From NCBI RefSeq assembly GCF_013522825.1, contig NZ_JAAMQZ010000006.1, positions 1-64,000 on the forward strand: a stretch of 64,000 nucleotides of DNA, read 5' to 3'. Below, piece by piece: positions 40,744-50,028 of this stretch (positions within the stretch are counted from its first letter, which is position 1; each line of letters opens with the position of its first letter). This DNA comes from Stutzerimonas stutzeri (GTDB taxonomy: Bacteria; Pseudomonadota; Gammaproteobacteria; Pseudomonadales; Pseudomonadaceae). The translations under genes and the position numbers were made by a program. The notes beneath the pieces are model-generated. The model searched no databases, had not been told where the DNA came from, and was given only the letters and a program-made list of their open reading frames with translations.

Positions 40744-41543
40744 GCTCGCCACTGATCGTTCCATGTCTGTCTACCCTGGCGCATCGCGCTGCGTACCTCG
40801 GCTTCGGAAAAGTGCAGCCCCTGCTGCTCGGCCAATGCAACGACTGCGTGCAGAAACTCACGGCTATCGCTCAGCGCTTGGAGTCGTTGCGTCAATTGCG
40901 GACTCCGTTCGACCAATCGTCGGAATTGCAGGAAGGCCTGCGCCGCCTTGCTCGGGCGCAGTGTCGGCGTATCCGGCAGGCCATGCTCGATGGCGTCCAG
41001 CAGCCAGTCGTTGGGCTGGCAGTCCAGCACCAGGTGGATGCGCTCGGAGGGCGAGGGGTTGTCCACCCGATGGGGGCGGGACAGGTCGAGAAACCAGCAT
41101 TCGCCAGGTTGCATGGGAACCTGCAGGTCGTCGACCAGGAATTCCACGCCAGCCGGGCTCAGCAGGGGAACATGCAGGCGCAGGACGCTGCCGGGCAGGC
41201 CGAGATCCGGGTCGCGGTGCTCGCGGATGCGCGAGCCGGGGCCCAGGCGCAGCAGGCGTGCGCTGTGCAGCGTGGTCTGGAATGTCTCCAGCAATCGATG
41301 CCAGGCTGGACTCTGTTGCCACCAGTCGCTACGCATCGGTACGCCCTGGCCGGGGGCCAGCGGTAATGGTGCGTCGTTCGCTGCGATCAGGGCTATGCCG
41401 CTCCAATCGCCTTCGTAGTAACCGGTGTTGAAGTGGCTTTGCCAGACCTCGGGCGCGATCCGCTCCAGCGCCTGCCGCAGGGGCTTTAGGGCGAAGCTCA
41501 GGGGTAATCGTGAGCAGATGGGCAGTGGTTGGCGTTCGGGCAT
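40740..41543 (-). CDS. Aspartyl/asparaginyl beta-hydroxylase with Nif11-like C-terminal domain
   Basis: A 267-residue Fe(II)/2-oxoglutarate dioxygenase. The iron ligands are H109-x-D111 (in REHRDPDLG) and H158 (in LSRPHRVDN); SERIHLVLD nearby should bind 2-oxoglutarate. It belongs to the Asp/Asn hydroxylase family, which acts on peptide side chains. Residues about 208-260 (SPQLTQRLQALSDSREFLH..., HFSEAEVRSAMRQ) resemble the Nif11-type leader domain of RiPP precursors, here attached to an enzyme. It lies 31 bases after the M50-HlyD gene. Confidence 0.82.
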   Translation of the reverse strand: MPERQPLPICSRLPLSFALKPLRQALERIAPEVWQSHFNTGYYEGDWSGIALIAANDAPLPLAPGQGVPMRSDWWQQSPAWHRLLETFQTTLHSARLLRLGPGSRIREHRDPDLGLPGSVLRLHVPLLSPAGVEFLVDDLQVPMQPGECWFLDLSRPHRVDNPSPSERIHLVLDCQPNDWLLDAIEHGLPDTPTLRPSKAAQAFLQFRRLVERSPQLTQRLQALSDSREFLHAVVALAEQQGLHFSEAEVRSAMRQGRQTWNDQWRA

Positions 41544-41574
41544 GTAGATACTTCCCTGTTTCCAATGATGGCTG

Positions 41575-43671
41575 TCAGAAGCCGCTCTCCCTTATGCCCA
41601 GCGCCGCCAATCGACGCCAGGCTGCTCCCAGGATCGATTGTCCCGAACCCGCCAGCACCACCACGCCACGTAGCGGTTGGGAGGGTTCGGTGGGCACGTC
41701 CAGCAGACTCAGGCGCACGCCGTATTGGGCTTGCAAGGGTTCCGCTCGATGCTGGGCGTCGCGGCGTACGGCGATTGGCCCGTGGTGATCCGAGCCGAGC
41801 GACTCCAGTTCCAGGTAGGCGACACCGGTGTCGTCCACTTCGTCCAGTCGCACCGGTAGGGCGGGCCGAGCCGGGTCGTCGGCGATGAAACGCCCCTCGG
41901 CGCCCGACTGCACGCGCCACAGGTGCTCCTCGGCGAGATAGCCACGCAACCGCAGTCCGGGCGCTATAACGCGCACCACGGGATCGGCGGGGCTCAGCCA
42001 GCGTCCAGGCGTCAGGTCGGGCAGCAGATCGCGTACGGTTCCGGCCTCTGCTGCGCGCAGTTGCAGGCGCTCGCGCTGGGCGGCCAGCCCCCGGTATTCG
42101 GCCACGGACTCGGCCAGCCTTTGTTCGAGAACACCGACGTCTCCCGCCGTTTCGCTGCGTCCGGACTGACGGCGCAATTGCAGCTGCAGGATCTGGATTT
42201 CCTGGCGGACGATGGCCAGGCGCGCCTCCAGGTCGGGGGATTCCAGTTCCAGCAACAGATCACCCTGGGCCACCGGTTGGCCGTCGCGCACGTGCAACTG
42301 TTTCACGCGCGCGGCCACGGGCGCGTGCAGGGCGCTGCTGCTGGATGCTTCGAGCACGCTCGGTACGTCCACGCTGCTGCGCCAGGGCAGGGCCAGCAGA
42401 GCCAGCAGGGCCAGCAGGCCTGTTGCGGTGAACAACACTCTGCTCGGATTGGCCTGGTCGCGTCGGCCCCACCACTCCTTCCATTCGCGCCAGATGGGCA
42501 GGCCGATGAACCAGAGCAGTTCCACCAACATCAGGAAGATGCCCAGCAGCTTGAAGAACATGTGGTACACGGCCAGGGCTATGCCCAGAAAGAGTATCGC
42601 GCGCCATAGCCAGGAACCGTAGCCCCAGACCAGCAGACGGCGCTGCATGGCCGCCGTCCAGGGTTCCGGCGCGGGCTCGCCATAGCCGAACAGGGCTTCG
42701 CGCAGGCGCCAGCGGCAGAGTGCGAAGGCTCGCTGCTGCAGGTTGTCGATGCCCCACAGGTCGCTGAGCAGGAAGTAACCGTCGAAGCGCATGAAGGGGT
42801 TGAGGTTGATCAGCAGCGTGGTGATCCAGGTGGCGCTGGCCAGCATGAAGGTGGCGGTGCGCAGCGGCCCGTCCGGCAGCAGCGACCACGCCAGCAGGGC
42901 GACGCAGGCCAGCAACAGTTCGGCGAGCACGCCGCCGGCGCCGATCAGCAGGCGCGAACGGCGGTCATTCACGCGCCAGGCGTCGCTGACGTCGGTGTAG
43001 AGCATGGGCAGCAGCACCATGAAGGCCAGGCCCATGCTCTGCACCCGGCAACCCGCCCGCTTGGCCATGTAGGCGTGACCGAATTCGTGGCACAGCTTGG
43101 CGAAGACCAGGGCGATACTGAAGGCGATGGCACCACCGAGGCTGAACAGGTGAGGGAAGGTGGCGATGAAGCGATCCCAGTCGCGAGCCACCAGGAACAG
43201 GCCGAGCGTCAGCAGGGTCGGCAGGCCATAGCGCAACAGGCGAGGGCCGTGGCGTTCCAGCCAGGGCCAGGTGCGGTCGAGAAAGGCGTTTGGCCGCCAC
43301 AATGGGATGCGGAAGAACAGGTACTGATGCAGCAGGCCCTTCCAGAAGCTTTGACGCTGCTGCGCCGCCTTGCTGGCATAGCTGCCGCGCTGCTCGGCAT
43401 CCGCCGCGTCGACCAGGTCGTGGCCGCGCAGGAAGCGCAGCATCTCTTCCAGATCGGAGCCGGCCAGTGGCTGCCCTGGTTCGGCGTTCGCCGCCTGCAG
43501 CACACGGGCGGGGTCGCCCAGTTGCCAGTGGCGCAGCAGGCGCATGGCTTCGGCGCCGAGCTTGAAGTAGCGGCCTCGTAGCGGATCGGCGAGCGTCCAT
43601 TGCGGTGCGCCATCCAGTGCCGGCGCGGCGCTGGAAAGCTGCAGATCGGCGCGCAGGTTGGGCAGGCGCAT
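41575..43671 (-). CDS. Site-2 (M50) membrane protease fused to HlyD adaptor, with PqqD-like N-terminus
   Basis: A 698-residue protein. Residues 1-90 resemble the PqqD/RRE peptide-binding fold (WTLADPLRGRYFKLGAEAMRLLRHW). Residues about 145-430 are a polytopic M50 protease, with zinc motif HEFGH at 195-199 and third ligand D297 in LNPFMRFDGYF. Residues about 430-698 are an HlyD adaptor: lipoyl-like HAPVAARVKQLHVRDGQPV, then coiled coil and barrel. Fused peptide metalloprotease-adaptors occur in peptide and bacteriocin export. Its role here could be trimming and passing cluster products to TolC. Confidence 0.85.
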   Translation of the reverse strand: MRLPNLRADLQLSSAAPALDGAPQWTLADPLRGRYFKLGAEAMRLLRHWQLGDPARVLQAANAEPGQPLAGSDLEEMLRFLRGHDLVDAADAEQRGSYASKAAQQRQSFWKGLLHQYLFFRIPLWRPNAFLDRTWPWLERHGPRLLRYGLPTLLTLGLFLVARDWDRFIATFPHLFSLGGAIAFSIALVFAKLCHEFGHAYMAKRAGCRVQSMGLAFMVLLPMLYTDVSDAWRVNDRRSRLLIGAGGVLAELLLACVALLAWSLLPDGPLRTATFMLASATWITTLLINLNPFMRFDGYFLLSDLWGIDNLQQRAFALCRWRLREALFGYGEPAPEPWTAAMQRRLLVWGYGSWLWRAILFLGIALAVYHMFFKLLGIFLMLVELLWFIGLPIWREWKEWWGRRDQANPSRVLFTATGLLALLALLALPWRSSVDVPSVLEASSSSALHAPVAARVKQLHVRDGQPVAQGDLLLELESPDLEARLAIVRQEIQILQLQLRRQSGRSETAGDVGVLEQRLAESVAEYRGLAAQRERLQLRAAEAGTVRDLLPDLTPGRWLSPADPVVRVIAPGLRLRGYLAEEHLWRVQSGAEGRFIADDPARPALPVRLDEVDDTGVAYLELESLGSDHHGPIAVRRDAQHRAEPLQAQYGVRLSLLDVPTEPSQPLRGVVVLAGSGQSILGAAWRRLAALGIRESGF

Positions 43672-44991
43672 CTACAACCCCAGCGTCTGGCGTAGCGCGG
43701 CCAGAGGCCGGCGCAGCAGGAACAGGGCCAGCGGCACCTGCTCGCCATAGAGCTTGGCGGTGCCGCGCAGGCCGATGCGCGGTGGCGCCTCGACGAAATC
43801 GGCGTCCAGCCGGTAGGCCAGTTGACCGCTGCTCAGCGCCTGCGCCTCGTAGGCCAGGCGTTGCAGGCGGGCATCGTGGCGGTGCAGCGGGTCGCTGTCG
43901 AGGAACAGGGCGATGTCCGTGCCGTGCTGGAAATTCAAGGCGTCGGCCACTGCCAGGTCGATGCGCAGTTCCGCATGCTGCGGATCGGCAATCTCCATCA
44001 GCCGTTCGCCGGTCTGTACCGGTTTTCCGATCCAGCGCTGGGCGTCGGCGAACACCGCGATGCCGTCGCGTTCGGCGCGCACCTCAGTGCGTGCCAGCAG
44101 TTCGCGTGCATAGTCGCGTTCGGCGCGTTTCTGGGCCACGCGGGCGGCGAGCAGATCGATGCGGGCGCTGGACTCGGCGTCGCTGAAGGCGCGCTGGGTG
44201 TTGGCCTTGAGCTCGGCCTCGGCCACCTCCAGGCTGCGCTGCGCGACATCGGCCTGGGCGCGGATGGACGTGGCGTCGAAGCGCAGCAGAACCTCGCCCT
44301 TGGCGACCGCCTGGTTGGGCTTGACCTGGAATTCGGCGATCACCCCGTCCAGTGGCGCGGCGATCACCTGGCCGTCACGCGGCACGACCTCGGCAGGGGC
44401 CAGCACCGATTGGCGCACCGGTACCAGCAGGAGCAGCAGCGCGGTCGCCGCTACGGCCAGGATGCGCCGCCTGGGCCAGCGCAGGCGCCAGGGCTTGCGT
44501 GGTTGCAGGGCGAGCCAGGCATGGGCATAGCAATCGCCAAGTTGAGCCAGCAATGCCTGCTCGGCTTCGTTCCAGGGTTGTTCGCGGGCTATCCACAGGC
44601 CGCCGAAGGGCTGCTGCTGGCGATCCAGCAGGGGCAGCCAGAACACCGAGCCGGCGGACAACGCCTGCCAGTCGCCACGGGCCTGATCGTTGAGCGATTC
44701 GGCCGTGACCACCTGGGGCAGGGCGGAGCGGCCCTGGCCGAGCAATTGATGCGCGGCATCCTCGACGAAGGCGACGAAGGGCGCGTGCGGTTCGACGACG
44801 CTGATGCCGGTCAGCGCCCTCACCCGGCCGGCGATGAGCAGGGCGGCATGGCGGAAACCGAACAGTGTCTGGGCGTCGTTGACCAGGGCATAGGCCAGGC
44901 TGTCGATGTCCTTGGCCGCCCGGGCCTGGCGCTGCAGGGCCAGGAAACGGGCGAACACCTGTTCGGCCAGGCCCGGTACCTGTGCGGTCAT
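43672..44991 (-). CDS. GAF-like domain fused to HlyD-type adaptor
   Basis: A 439-residue protein. Residues about 20-160 look like a cytoplasmic GAF sensor (LFGFRHAALLIAGRVRALTG, FWLPLLDRQQQPFGGLWIARE). One membrane helix follows at about 177-193. The rest is an HlyD adaptor: APLDGVIAEFQVKPNQAV, a coiled coil near 230-290, and EVRAERDGIAVFADAQRWIGKPV. Its stop directly precedes the M50-HlyD start. A sensor on the cytoplasmic end of an adaptor could gate export; that is inference. Confidence 0.83.
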   Translation of the reverse strand: MTAQVPGLAEQVFARFLALQRQARAAKDIDSLAYALVNDAQTLFGFRHAALLIAGRVRALTGISVVEPHAPFVAFVEDAAHQLLGQGRSALPQVVTAESLNDQARGDWQALSAGSVFWLPLLDRQQQPFGGLWIAREQPWNEAEQALLAQLGDCYAHAWLALQPRKPWRLRWPRRRILAVAATALLLLLVPVRQSVLAPAEVVPRDGQVIAAPLDGVIAEFQVKPNQAVAKGEVLLRFDATSIRAQADVAQRSLEVAEAELKANTQRAFSDAESSARIDLLAARVAQKRAERDYARELLARTEVRAERDGIAVFADAQRWIGKPVQTGERLMEIADPQHAELRIDLAVADALNFQHGTDIALFLDSDPLHRHDARLQRLAYEAQALSSGQLAYRLDADFVEAPPRIGLRGTAKLYGEQVPLALFLLRRPLAALRQTLGL

Positions 44992-45770
44992 GGCGCCTCC
45001 GGGAAGCGCGCGTTGCCGCTCATGCCAGCCAGCAGGCCGCTGGCGTCCTCGGGCAGGCTGCCGATCAGCAGCAGGGTCTGGCTGCCTTCGTCGATACGCG
45101 CGCCCAGGCGTTTGACCATGGCTCGCAGGGGCGTGCCGGTTTCGTCTGGGGTGAATTCGAAGGGTTGTTCCGCTTTGATCCGGCTCAGCCAGCTGGATGG
45201 CACCAGCAGGTAGATTTCCAAGGTACCGTTGTCGACCACATCAAGCAGCGGGGCGCCGTTGGCGACGCTTTCATGAGGCTGTGCGCGCCGTTGTACTACT
45301 CGTCCATTGAATGGTGCGACGACGTTGCAGCGTTTTACCTGAACCTGATAGACCTGAGCCTCCGCCAGAGCCTGTGCCTGGCGTGCTTCTGCCAGGGCCA
45401 CCTCGAAGCGCCCCACCGAGTTGAGTGCAGCCAGTTGCTTCTTGTGATTCAGCTCTTCTCGAGTGGCGCGGGTCGCCGCTTGCGCAGCGCTAAGTTGAGC
45501 CTGATAGGCGCTGCAGTCAAAGCGCGCGAGCACGTCGCCTTTCTTAAAGTCCTGGCCATCACGGAACGGCATCTCGACGATGCGCCCAGGCAGTTCACTG
45601 GCGAGTACGGCCTGATTGCGCGCGCGTAGCACGCCGCGGACCTGCCGGTCGTTGATTGGCGTGGCGCTGGACGTCTGGAGCTCGAGCAACAGTTCGTCGG
45701 CCCAAAGTGAGGGAGTGACTGACAGAGTCAGCAAGCCAAGGGCGAACAGGGGAGCTGAGAGGCGTGACAT
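44988..45770 (-). CDS. Periplasmic HlyD/RND-type adaptor, small
   Basis: A 260-residue secreted protein. A signal peptide (MSRLSAPLFALGLLTLSVTPSLWA) is followed by LASELPGRIVEMPFRDGQDF, a short coiled coil (QLSAAQAATRATREELNHKK), and APFNGRVVQRRAQPHESV. The start at 45770 has AAGGA eight bases upstream; ATG 45779 is too close to that site. First gene of the minus-strand cluster; its end overlaps the GAF-HlyD gene by four bases. Confidence 0.85.
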   Translation of the reverse strand: MSRLSAPLFALGLLTLSVTPSLWADELLLELQTSSATPINDRQVRGVLRARNQAVLASELPGRIVEMPFRDGQDFKKGDVLARFDCSAYQAQLSAAQAATRATREELNHKKQLAALNSVGRFEVALAEARQAQALAEAQVYQVQVKRCNVVAPFNGRVVQRRAQPHESVANGAPLLDVVDNGTLEIYLLVPSSWLSRIKAEQPFEFTPDETGTPLRAMVKRLGARIDEGSQTLLLIGSLPEDASGLLAGMSGNARFPEAP

Positions 45771-45945
45771 GGCATACATCCTTGCATGATCGGCCTGTAG
45801 TTTACGGCAGAAGTCGATATCGGGAAATTAGCCGTGGCGAGGCTTTCAGCTGGCCTTCGTTGGCGGACCACACGAGCTGCCAAGGTTGTCGTCCACGACA
45901 TTGGAACGGAGATGCTGGGCCTGAAATCGCTCATCAGGTATGAGG

Positions 45946-46836
45946 TCAGCCTCGCTGCGGCGCGACCTCCAACGGGTCGGCATGCACCAGCACCTCGGCA
46001 TTGGGGTATCGATCATGAATGGCATGTTCGACCGCCACGCACAGGTCGTGCGCCTGCGACAGCGGCAGTTCGCCCGGCAGCTCCAGATGCAGCTGGACGA
46101 ACCAGCGCGTGCCGGAAATGCGCGTACGGAAATCGTGGCAGCCATGCACACCGGGCACTTCGCGTACCAGTTGCTGCATGTGCTCGGTGATCTCCGGGGA
46201 CAGCTCGGTATCCATCAGCACCGCGCCGGCTTCGCGGACGATGCTCATTGCACTCCAGAGGATGTAGAAAGCGATGGCAATGCCGAACAGCGCGTCGAGA
46301 CGTTCCCAGCCGAAGCCGGCGAGCACCAGCGCCAGCAGGATGCTGGCGTTGAGCAGCAGATCGGAGCGGTAATGCAGCGAATCGGCGCGGATGGCCGTGG
46401 AGTTGGTCACTTTCACCACGTACCGCTGGTAGCGCAGCAGCAGCGCCGTCATCACCAGCGAGAACAGCATCACCGCGATGCCCAGTGCCTGCGCGCCCAG
46501 CGGCTCGGGATGCAGCAGGCGATCGACGCCCTGTACGCCGACCAGAATTGCACTGACACAGATGAACGCCGCCTGGCCAAGCCCCGCCAGCGCCTCGGCC
46601 TTGCCGTGACCGTAGCGGTGATCCTCGTCGGCGGGGCGCAGCGAGTAGTGCACCGCCAGCAGGTTGAGCAGCGAGGCGGCGCCATCGAGCAGCGAGTCGG
46701 TCAGGCCCGCCAGCAGGCTCACCGAACCGCTCAGCCACCAGGCCACCGCCTTGCTCAGCGCCAGCAGTATCGCGGTGGCCAGCGCCGCACGGGTGGCGCG
46801 GCGCAGCAGGCGGGCGTGCTCGGAATTGATGCCCAT
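45946..46836 (-). CDS. Cation diffusion facilitator (FieF/YiiP-type)
   Basis: A 296-residue inner-membrane cation/proton antiporter with six helices. The transport-site residues D47, D51 (TDSLLDGAASLLN) and H155, D159 (ADSLHYRSDLLLN) match the DD-HD set of YiiP (D45/D49/H153/D157), which favours zinc, iron and cadmium. A cytoplasmic domain with His/Asp residues (HGCHDFRTRISG, LVHADPLEV) forms the C-terminus. It probably exports Zn(II) or Fe(II). Confidence 0.93.
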   Translation of the reverse strand: MGINSEHARLLRRATRAALATAILLALSKAVAWWLSGSVSLLAGLTDSLLDGAASLLNLLAVHYSLRPADEDHRYGHGKAEALAGLGQAAFICVSAILVGVQGVDRLLHPEPLGAQALGIAVMLFSLVMTALLLRYQRYVVKVTNSTAIRADSLHYRSDLLLNASILLALVLAGFGWERLDALFGIAIAFYILWSAMSIVREAGAVLMDTELSPEITEHMQQLVREVPGVHGCHDFRTRISGTRWFVQLHLELPGELPLSQAHDLCVAVEHAIHDRYPNAEVLVHADPLEVAPQRG

Positions 46837-46845
46837 GGGGGGCGG

Positions 46846-47262
46846 TCAGGCTGCCGGGCGCAGGCCGAAGGCGGCAAGCTGTTCCAGGCTGCCGCTGTGC
46901 TGGATCAGGCGCGGGTCGTCCAGCGGCAGACTGCGACCGGTTTCCGCTTCGATGATGGCCTTCAGGCGCAGCGGGTCGATCTGGCCGTCGGCGCCAATGG
47001 CGTCCTGGAGTTTTTCCGGCGCCATCGAGAACTGGTCATCGGGGAAATAGATCGCGCCGGTGGCGAAGTCGATGCCAAAGGCGATCAGGCCGGGGATCAC
47101 GTAGAACAGCAGGCCGACGGCGTTGAGCACGGCAATCGCAGGGTCGATCTTGCCATCTATCTGCCCACGCCGATCCGGGTAGAACAGCGTGCCGCAGGCG
47201 CTCAGTTGGGTGAACAGGGAGACGGCCAGCACGCCGCCGATGACACGGGAACGAGTACGCAT
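46846..47262 (-). CDS. Small lipoprotein, polyribonucleotide-type unknown family
   Basis: A 138-residue protein. MRTRSRVIGGVLAVSLFTQLSACGTLFYPDRRGQ has a lipobox (LSAC, Cys 23). A hydrophobic stretch AVLNAVGLLFYVIPGLIAFGIDFATG follows; the rest is soluble. I recall a homologue in the same position beside hrpB in P. aeruginosa. No function is recognised. The longer frame up to 47814 is antisense to hrpB. Confidence 0.8.
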   Translation of the reverse strand: MRTRSRVIGGVLAVSLFTQLSACGTLFYPDRRGQIDGKIDPAIAVLNAVGLLFYVIPGLIAFGIDFATGAIYFPDDQFSMAPEKLQDAIGADGQIDPLRLKAIIEAETGRSLPLDDPRLIQHSGSLEQLAAFGLRPAA

Positions 47263-47433
47263 AAGGACCTCCGGGAAAATTGCCGCAACTATACAAGGAA
47301 AAAACAGCGGCAAGCTGCGAGTTGCAAGCCACAAGTGAAAGCAGCCGACCGCGCTTTTTCGTCTTCTCCTTGCGGCTTGAGGCTTGCCGCTTGCAGCTGC
47401 TTTACAATCCGCCGCCTGAATGCGGAGTACGCC

Positions 47434-49947
47434 ATGATCCCCCTTCCCATCGACGAAGCCCTGCCGGCGCTGCGCCAGGCCCTGCAAGCCCGTGACGAGG
47501 CCGTGCTGGAGGCGCCGCCCGGCGCCGGCAAGACCACCCGTGTGCCGCTGGCCTTGCTCGATGAGCCCTGGCTGGGCGAACAGTCGATCATCATGCTCGA
47601 ACCGCGCCGGCTGGCCGCCCGCGCCGCCGCCGAGCGGCTCGCCAGCGAGCTGGGTGAAAACGTTGGCGAAACGGTCGGCTACCGCATCCGCCTGGACAGC
47701 AAGGTCGGGCCGAAGACGCGCATCGAAGTGGTCACCGAAGGCATTCTCGCGCGCCGGCTGCAGGATGATCCGGCGCTGGAGGGCGTCGGCCTGGTGATTT
47801 TCGATGAGTACCACGAGCGTAGCCTAGATGCCGACCTGACCCTGGCGTTGACCCTCAATGCCCGCATCCTGCTCCGCGATGAACCGCTCAAGGTGCTGCT
47901 GATGTCGGCGACCCTGGAGGGTGATCGGCTGTCGGTGCTGCTCGGCGATGCACCTGTGGTGCGCAGCGAGGGACGCATGTATCCGGTGGCGCTGCGCTGG
48001 GGCAGGCCGTGGCAGGCCGGGGAGCGCATCGAGCCGCGTGTGGTGCAGACGGTGCTGCAGGCGCTGGACGAAGAGAGCGGCAGCCTGCTGGTGTTTCTGC
48101 CGGGGCAGGCGGAAATCCGCCGGGTCAATGAAGCGCTGGCCGAACAGCTGGGCGGTCGCGCGGATATCCTGCTCTGCCCTTTGCATGGTGAGCTGGAACT
48201 GGCTGCCCAGCGTTCCGCCATCGACCCGGCGGCGCCCGGCAAACGCAAGGTGGTTCTGGCCACCAATATTGCCGAAACCAGCCTGACCATCGAAGGTGTG
48301 CGGGTGGTGGTGGATGCCGGCCTGGCGCGGATGCCGCGCTTCGACCCCGGCAGCGGCATGACGCGCCTGGACACCCGGCGCATTTCCCGCGCTTCGGCCA
48401 CCCAGCGCGCCGGTCGGGCCGGGCGGCTGGAGCCGGGCGTCTGTTATCGGTTGTGGTCGGAAGAGCAGCACGGCCAGCTGAGCGCCTACGGCGTGGCGGA
48501 AATCCTCCAGGCCGATCTGGCCGGCGTCGCCCTGCAGCTGGCGCGCTGGGGCGTCGAGCCGGACGAACTGGCTTGGCTCGACAGCCCTCCGGCTGCCGCC
48601 TATGCCCAGGCGCAGAGGCTGCTGGAACGGCTCGGTGCGCTGCGGCGCAACGCGCAGGGTGGCTGGCAGCTGACCGCTCAGGGCCAGGTGATGGCTGAGC
48701 TGCCGACCCATCCGCGTCTGGCGCATATGCTGCTGCGCGGTCAGGCGCTGGGCGTCGCAGCGTTGGCGGCGGACGTCGCCGCACTGCTGGCCGAGCGCGA
48801 TATTCTGCGCGACGCCGGGGCCGATCTGAGCCTGCGCCTGCAGCAACTGGCGAGCGGTCGTGGCAGTGGCGTGCAGCGGGTGCGACAACTGGCGCGGCAG
48901 TTTCGCAGCCTGCTGCGCGAGCGGTCGAACATGGCCAAGACGGCACTGGACGAATCACACGCCCTCGCCGCGCTGCTGGCCTTCGCCTATCCCGACCGGG
49001 TGGCGCGTCAGCGCCGCGAAGGGGGCAGCGAATACCGCCTGGCCAACGGACGGGCGGCGCAGTTCGGCGGGGCGGATGCGCTGATGAAGGAGCCCTGGCT
49101 GGTGATCGCCGAACTCGGCAGCCAGCAGGGGCGGCGTGAAGAACGTATCTACCGCGCGGTGGCGCTGGCCCCGGCGCTGTTCGAGGGCGTGCTGGCCGGG
49201 CAGGTCAGCCAGCATGACGAGCTTGAATGGGACGAGCGCGAAGGCGTGCTGCGCGCCGAGCGCCAGCGCCGGGTCGGCGAGCTGATCCTGAGCCGCGAAC
49301 CGCTGCCGGGGCTCGACGAGGCCGCACGCGGCCAGGCGCTGCTCGGCCTGGTGCGGAGCAAGGGATTGGAGTTGCTGCCCTGGACGCCCGAGCTGCGCCA
49401 GTGGCAGGCGCGCATCGCCCTGTTGCGGCAGCTCGATAGTGATCACGGCGACGTCAGCGAGTGGCCGGATGTCAGCGACGCGGCGTTGCTGGAACGGCTG
49501 GAGGACTGGCTGCTGCCCTATATCGGCAAGGTTTCGCGGCTGGCGCACTTCGCCCAACTGGATCTGCGTGCGATGCTCGCCACGCTGCTGCCCTGGCCGC
49601 TGCCGCAGCGCCTGGAAGAGCTGGCGCCGACCGCCATCGCGGTGCCGTCCGGCTCGCGTATTCGTCTGGATTACAGCGAGCAGCCGCCCGTGCTGGCAGT
49701 GCGTCTGCAAGAGCTGTTCGGCCTGGCCGACACGCCGCGCATCGCTGGCAAACGGCAGATCGTCAAACTGCACCTGCTGTCGCCGGCGCGCAGGCCGGTG
49801 CAGGTAACGCAGGATCTGGCGAGCTTCTGGGCCAACACCTATACCGAGGTGAAGAAGGACCTGAAGGGGCGCTATCCCAAGCACTACTGGCCGGATGACC
49901 CGCTGATCGCCGAACCCACTGCGAGAGCCAAGCCGCGCGGGCAGTGA
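47434..49947 (+). CDS. hrpB: ATP-dependent helicase HrpB
   Basis: An 837-residue DEAH-family helicase. Walker A EAPPGAGKTTRVPLALL near residue 27, SLDADL after the DEYH box (VIFDEYHERS), MSATLEG, TNIAETSLTIEGV, and QRAGRAGR complete the helicase core; the C-terminal half carries the HrpB-specific domain. Its natural substrate is not firmly known. The start at 47434 is the normal N-terminus; the upstream in-frame extension to 45940 is antisense to the efflux gene. Confidence 0.95.
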   Translation: MIPLPIDEALPALRQALQARDEAVLEAPPGAGKTTRVPLALLDEPWLGEQSIIMLEPRRLAARAAAERLASELGENVGETVGYRIRLDSKVGPKTRIEVVTEGILARRLQDDPALEGVGLVIFDEYHERSLDADLTLALTLNARILLRDEPLKVLLMSATLEGDRLSVLLGDAPVVRSEGRMYPVALRWGRPWQAGERIEPRVVQTVLQALDEESGSLLVFLPGQAEIRRVNEALAEQLGGRADILLCPLHGELELAAQRSAIDPAAPGKRKVVLATNIAETSLTIEGVRVVVDAGLARMPRFDPGSGMTRLDTRRISRASATQRAGRAGRLEPGVCYRLWSEEQHGQLSAYGVAEILQADLAGVALQLARWGVEPDELAWLDSPPAAAYAQAQRLLERLGALRRNAQGGWQLTAQGQVMAELPTHPRLAHMLLRGQALGVAALAADVAALLAERDILRDAGADLSLRLQQLASGRGSGVQRVRQLARQFRSLLRERSNMAKTALDESHALAALLAFAYPDRVARQRREGGSEYRLANGRAAQFGGADALMKEPWLVIAELGSQQGRREERIYRAVALAPALFEGVLAGQVSQHDELEWDEREGVLRAERQRRVGELILSREPLPGLDEAARGQALLGLVRSKGLELLPWTPELRQWQARIALLRQLDSDHGDVSEWPDVSDAALLERLEDWLLPYIGKVSRLAHFAQLDLRAMLATLLPWPLPQRLEELAPTAIAVPSGSRIRLDYSEQPPVLAVRLQELFGLADTPRIAGKRQIVKLHLLSPARRPVQVTQDLASFWANTYTEVKKDLKGRYPKHYWPDDPLIAEPTARAKPRGQ

Positions 49948-50028
49948 GGCGTCGCGGCGCGCGGCTGTCTATGCTTGAAGAAAAGAGCGCCCGCTGATTG
50001 GTTGGGTGCCATGGCGCGGGGGTGGTGC

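Noticed and set aside
45940..47433. N-terminal extension of the HrpB frame by about 500 codons
   Set aside because: It runs antisense through the cation-efflux and lipoprotein genes; the helicase starts at 47434 by family.
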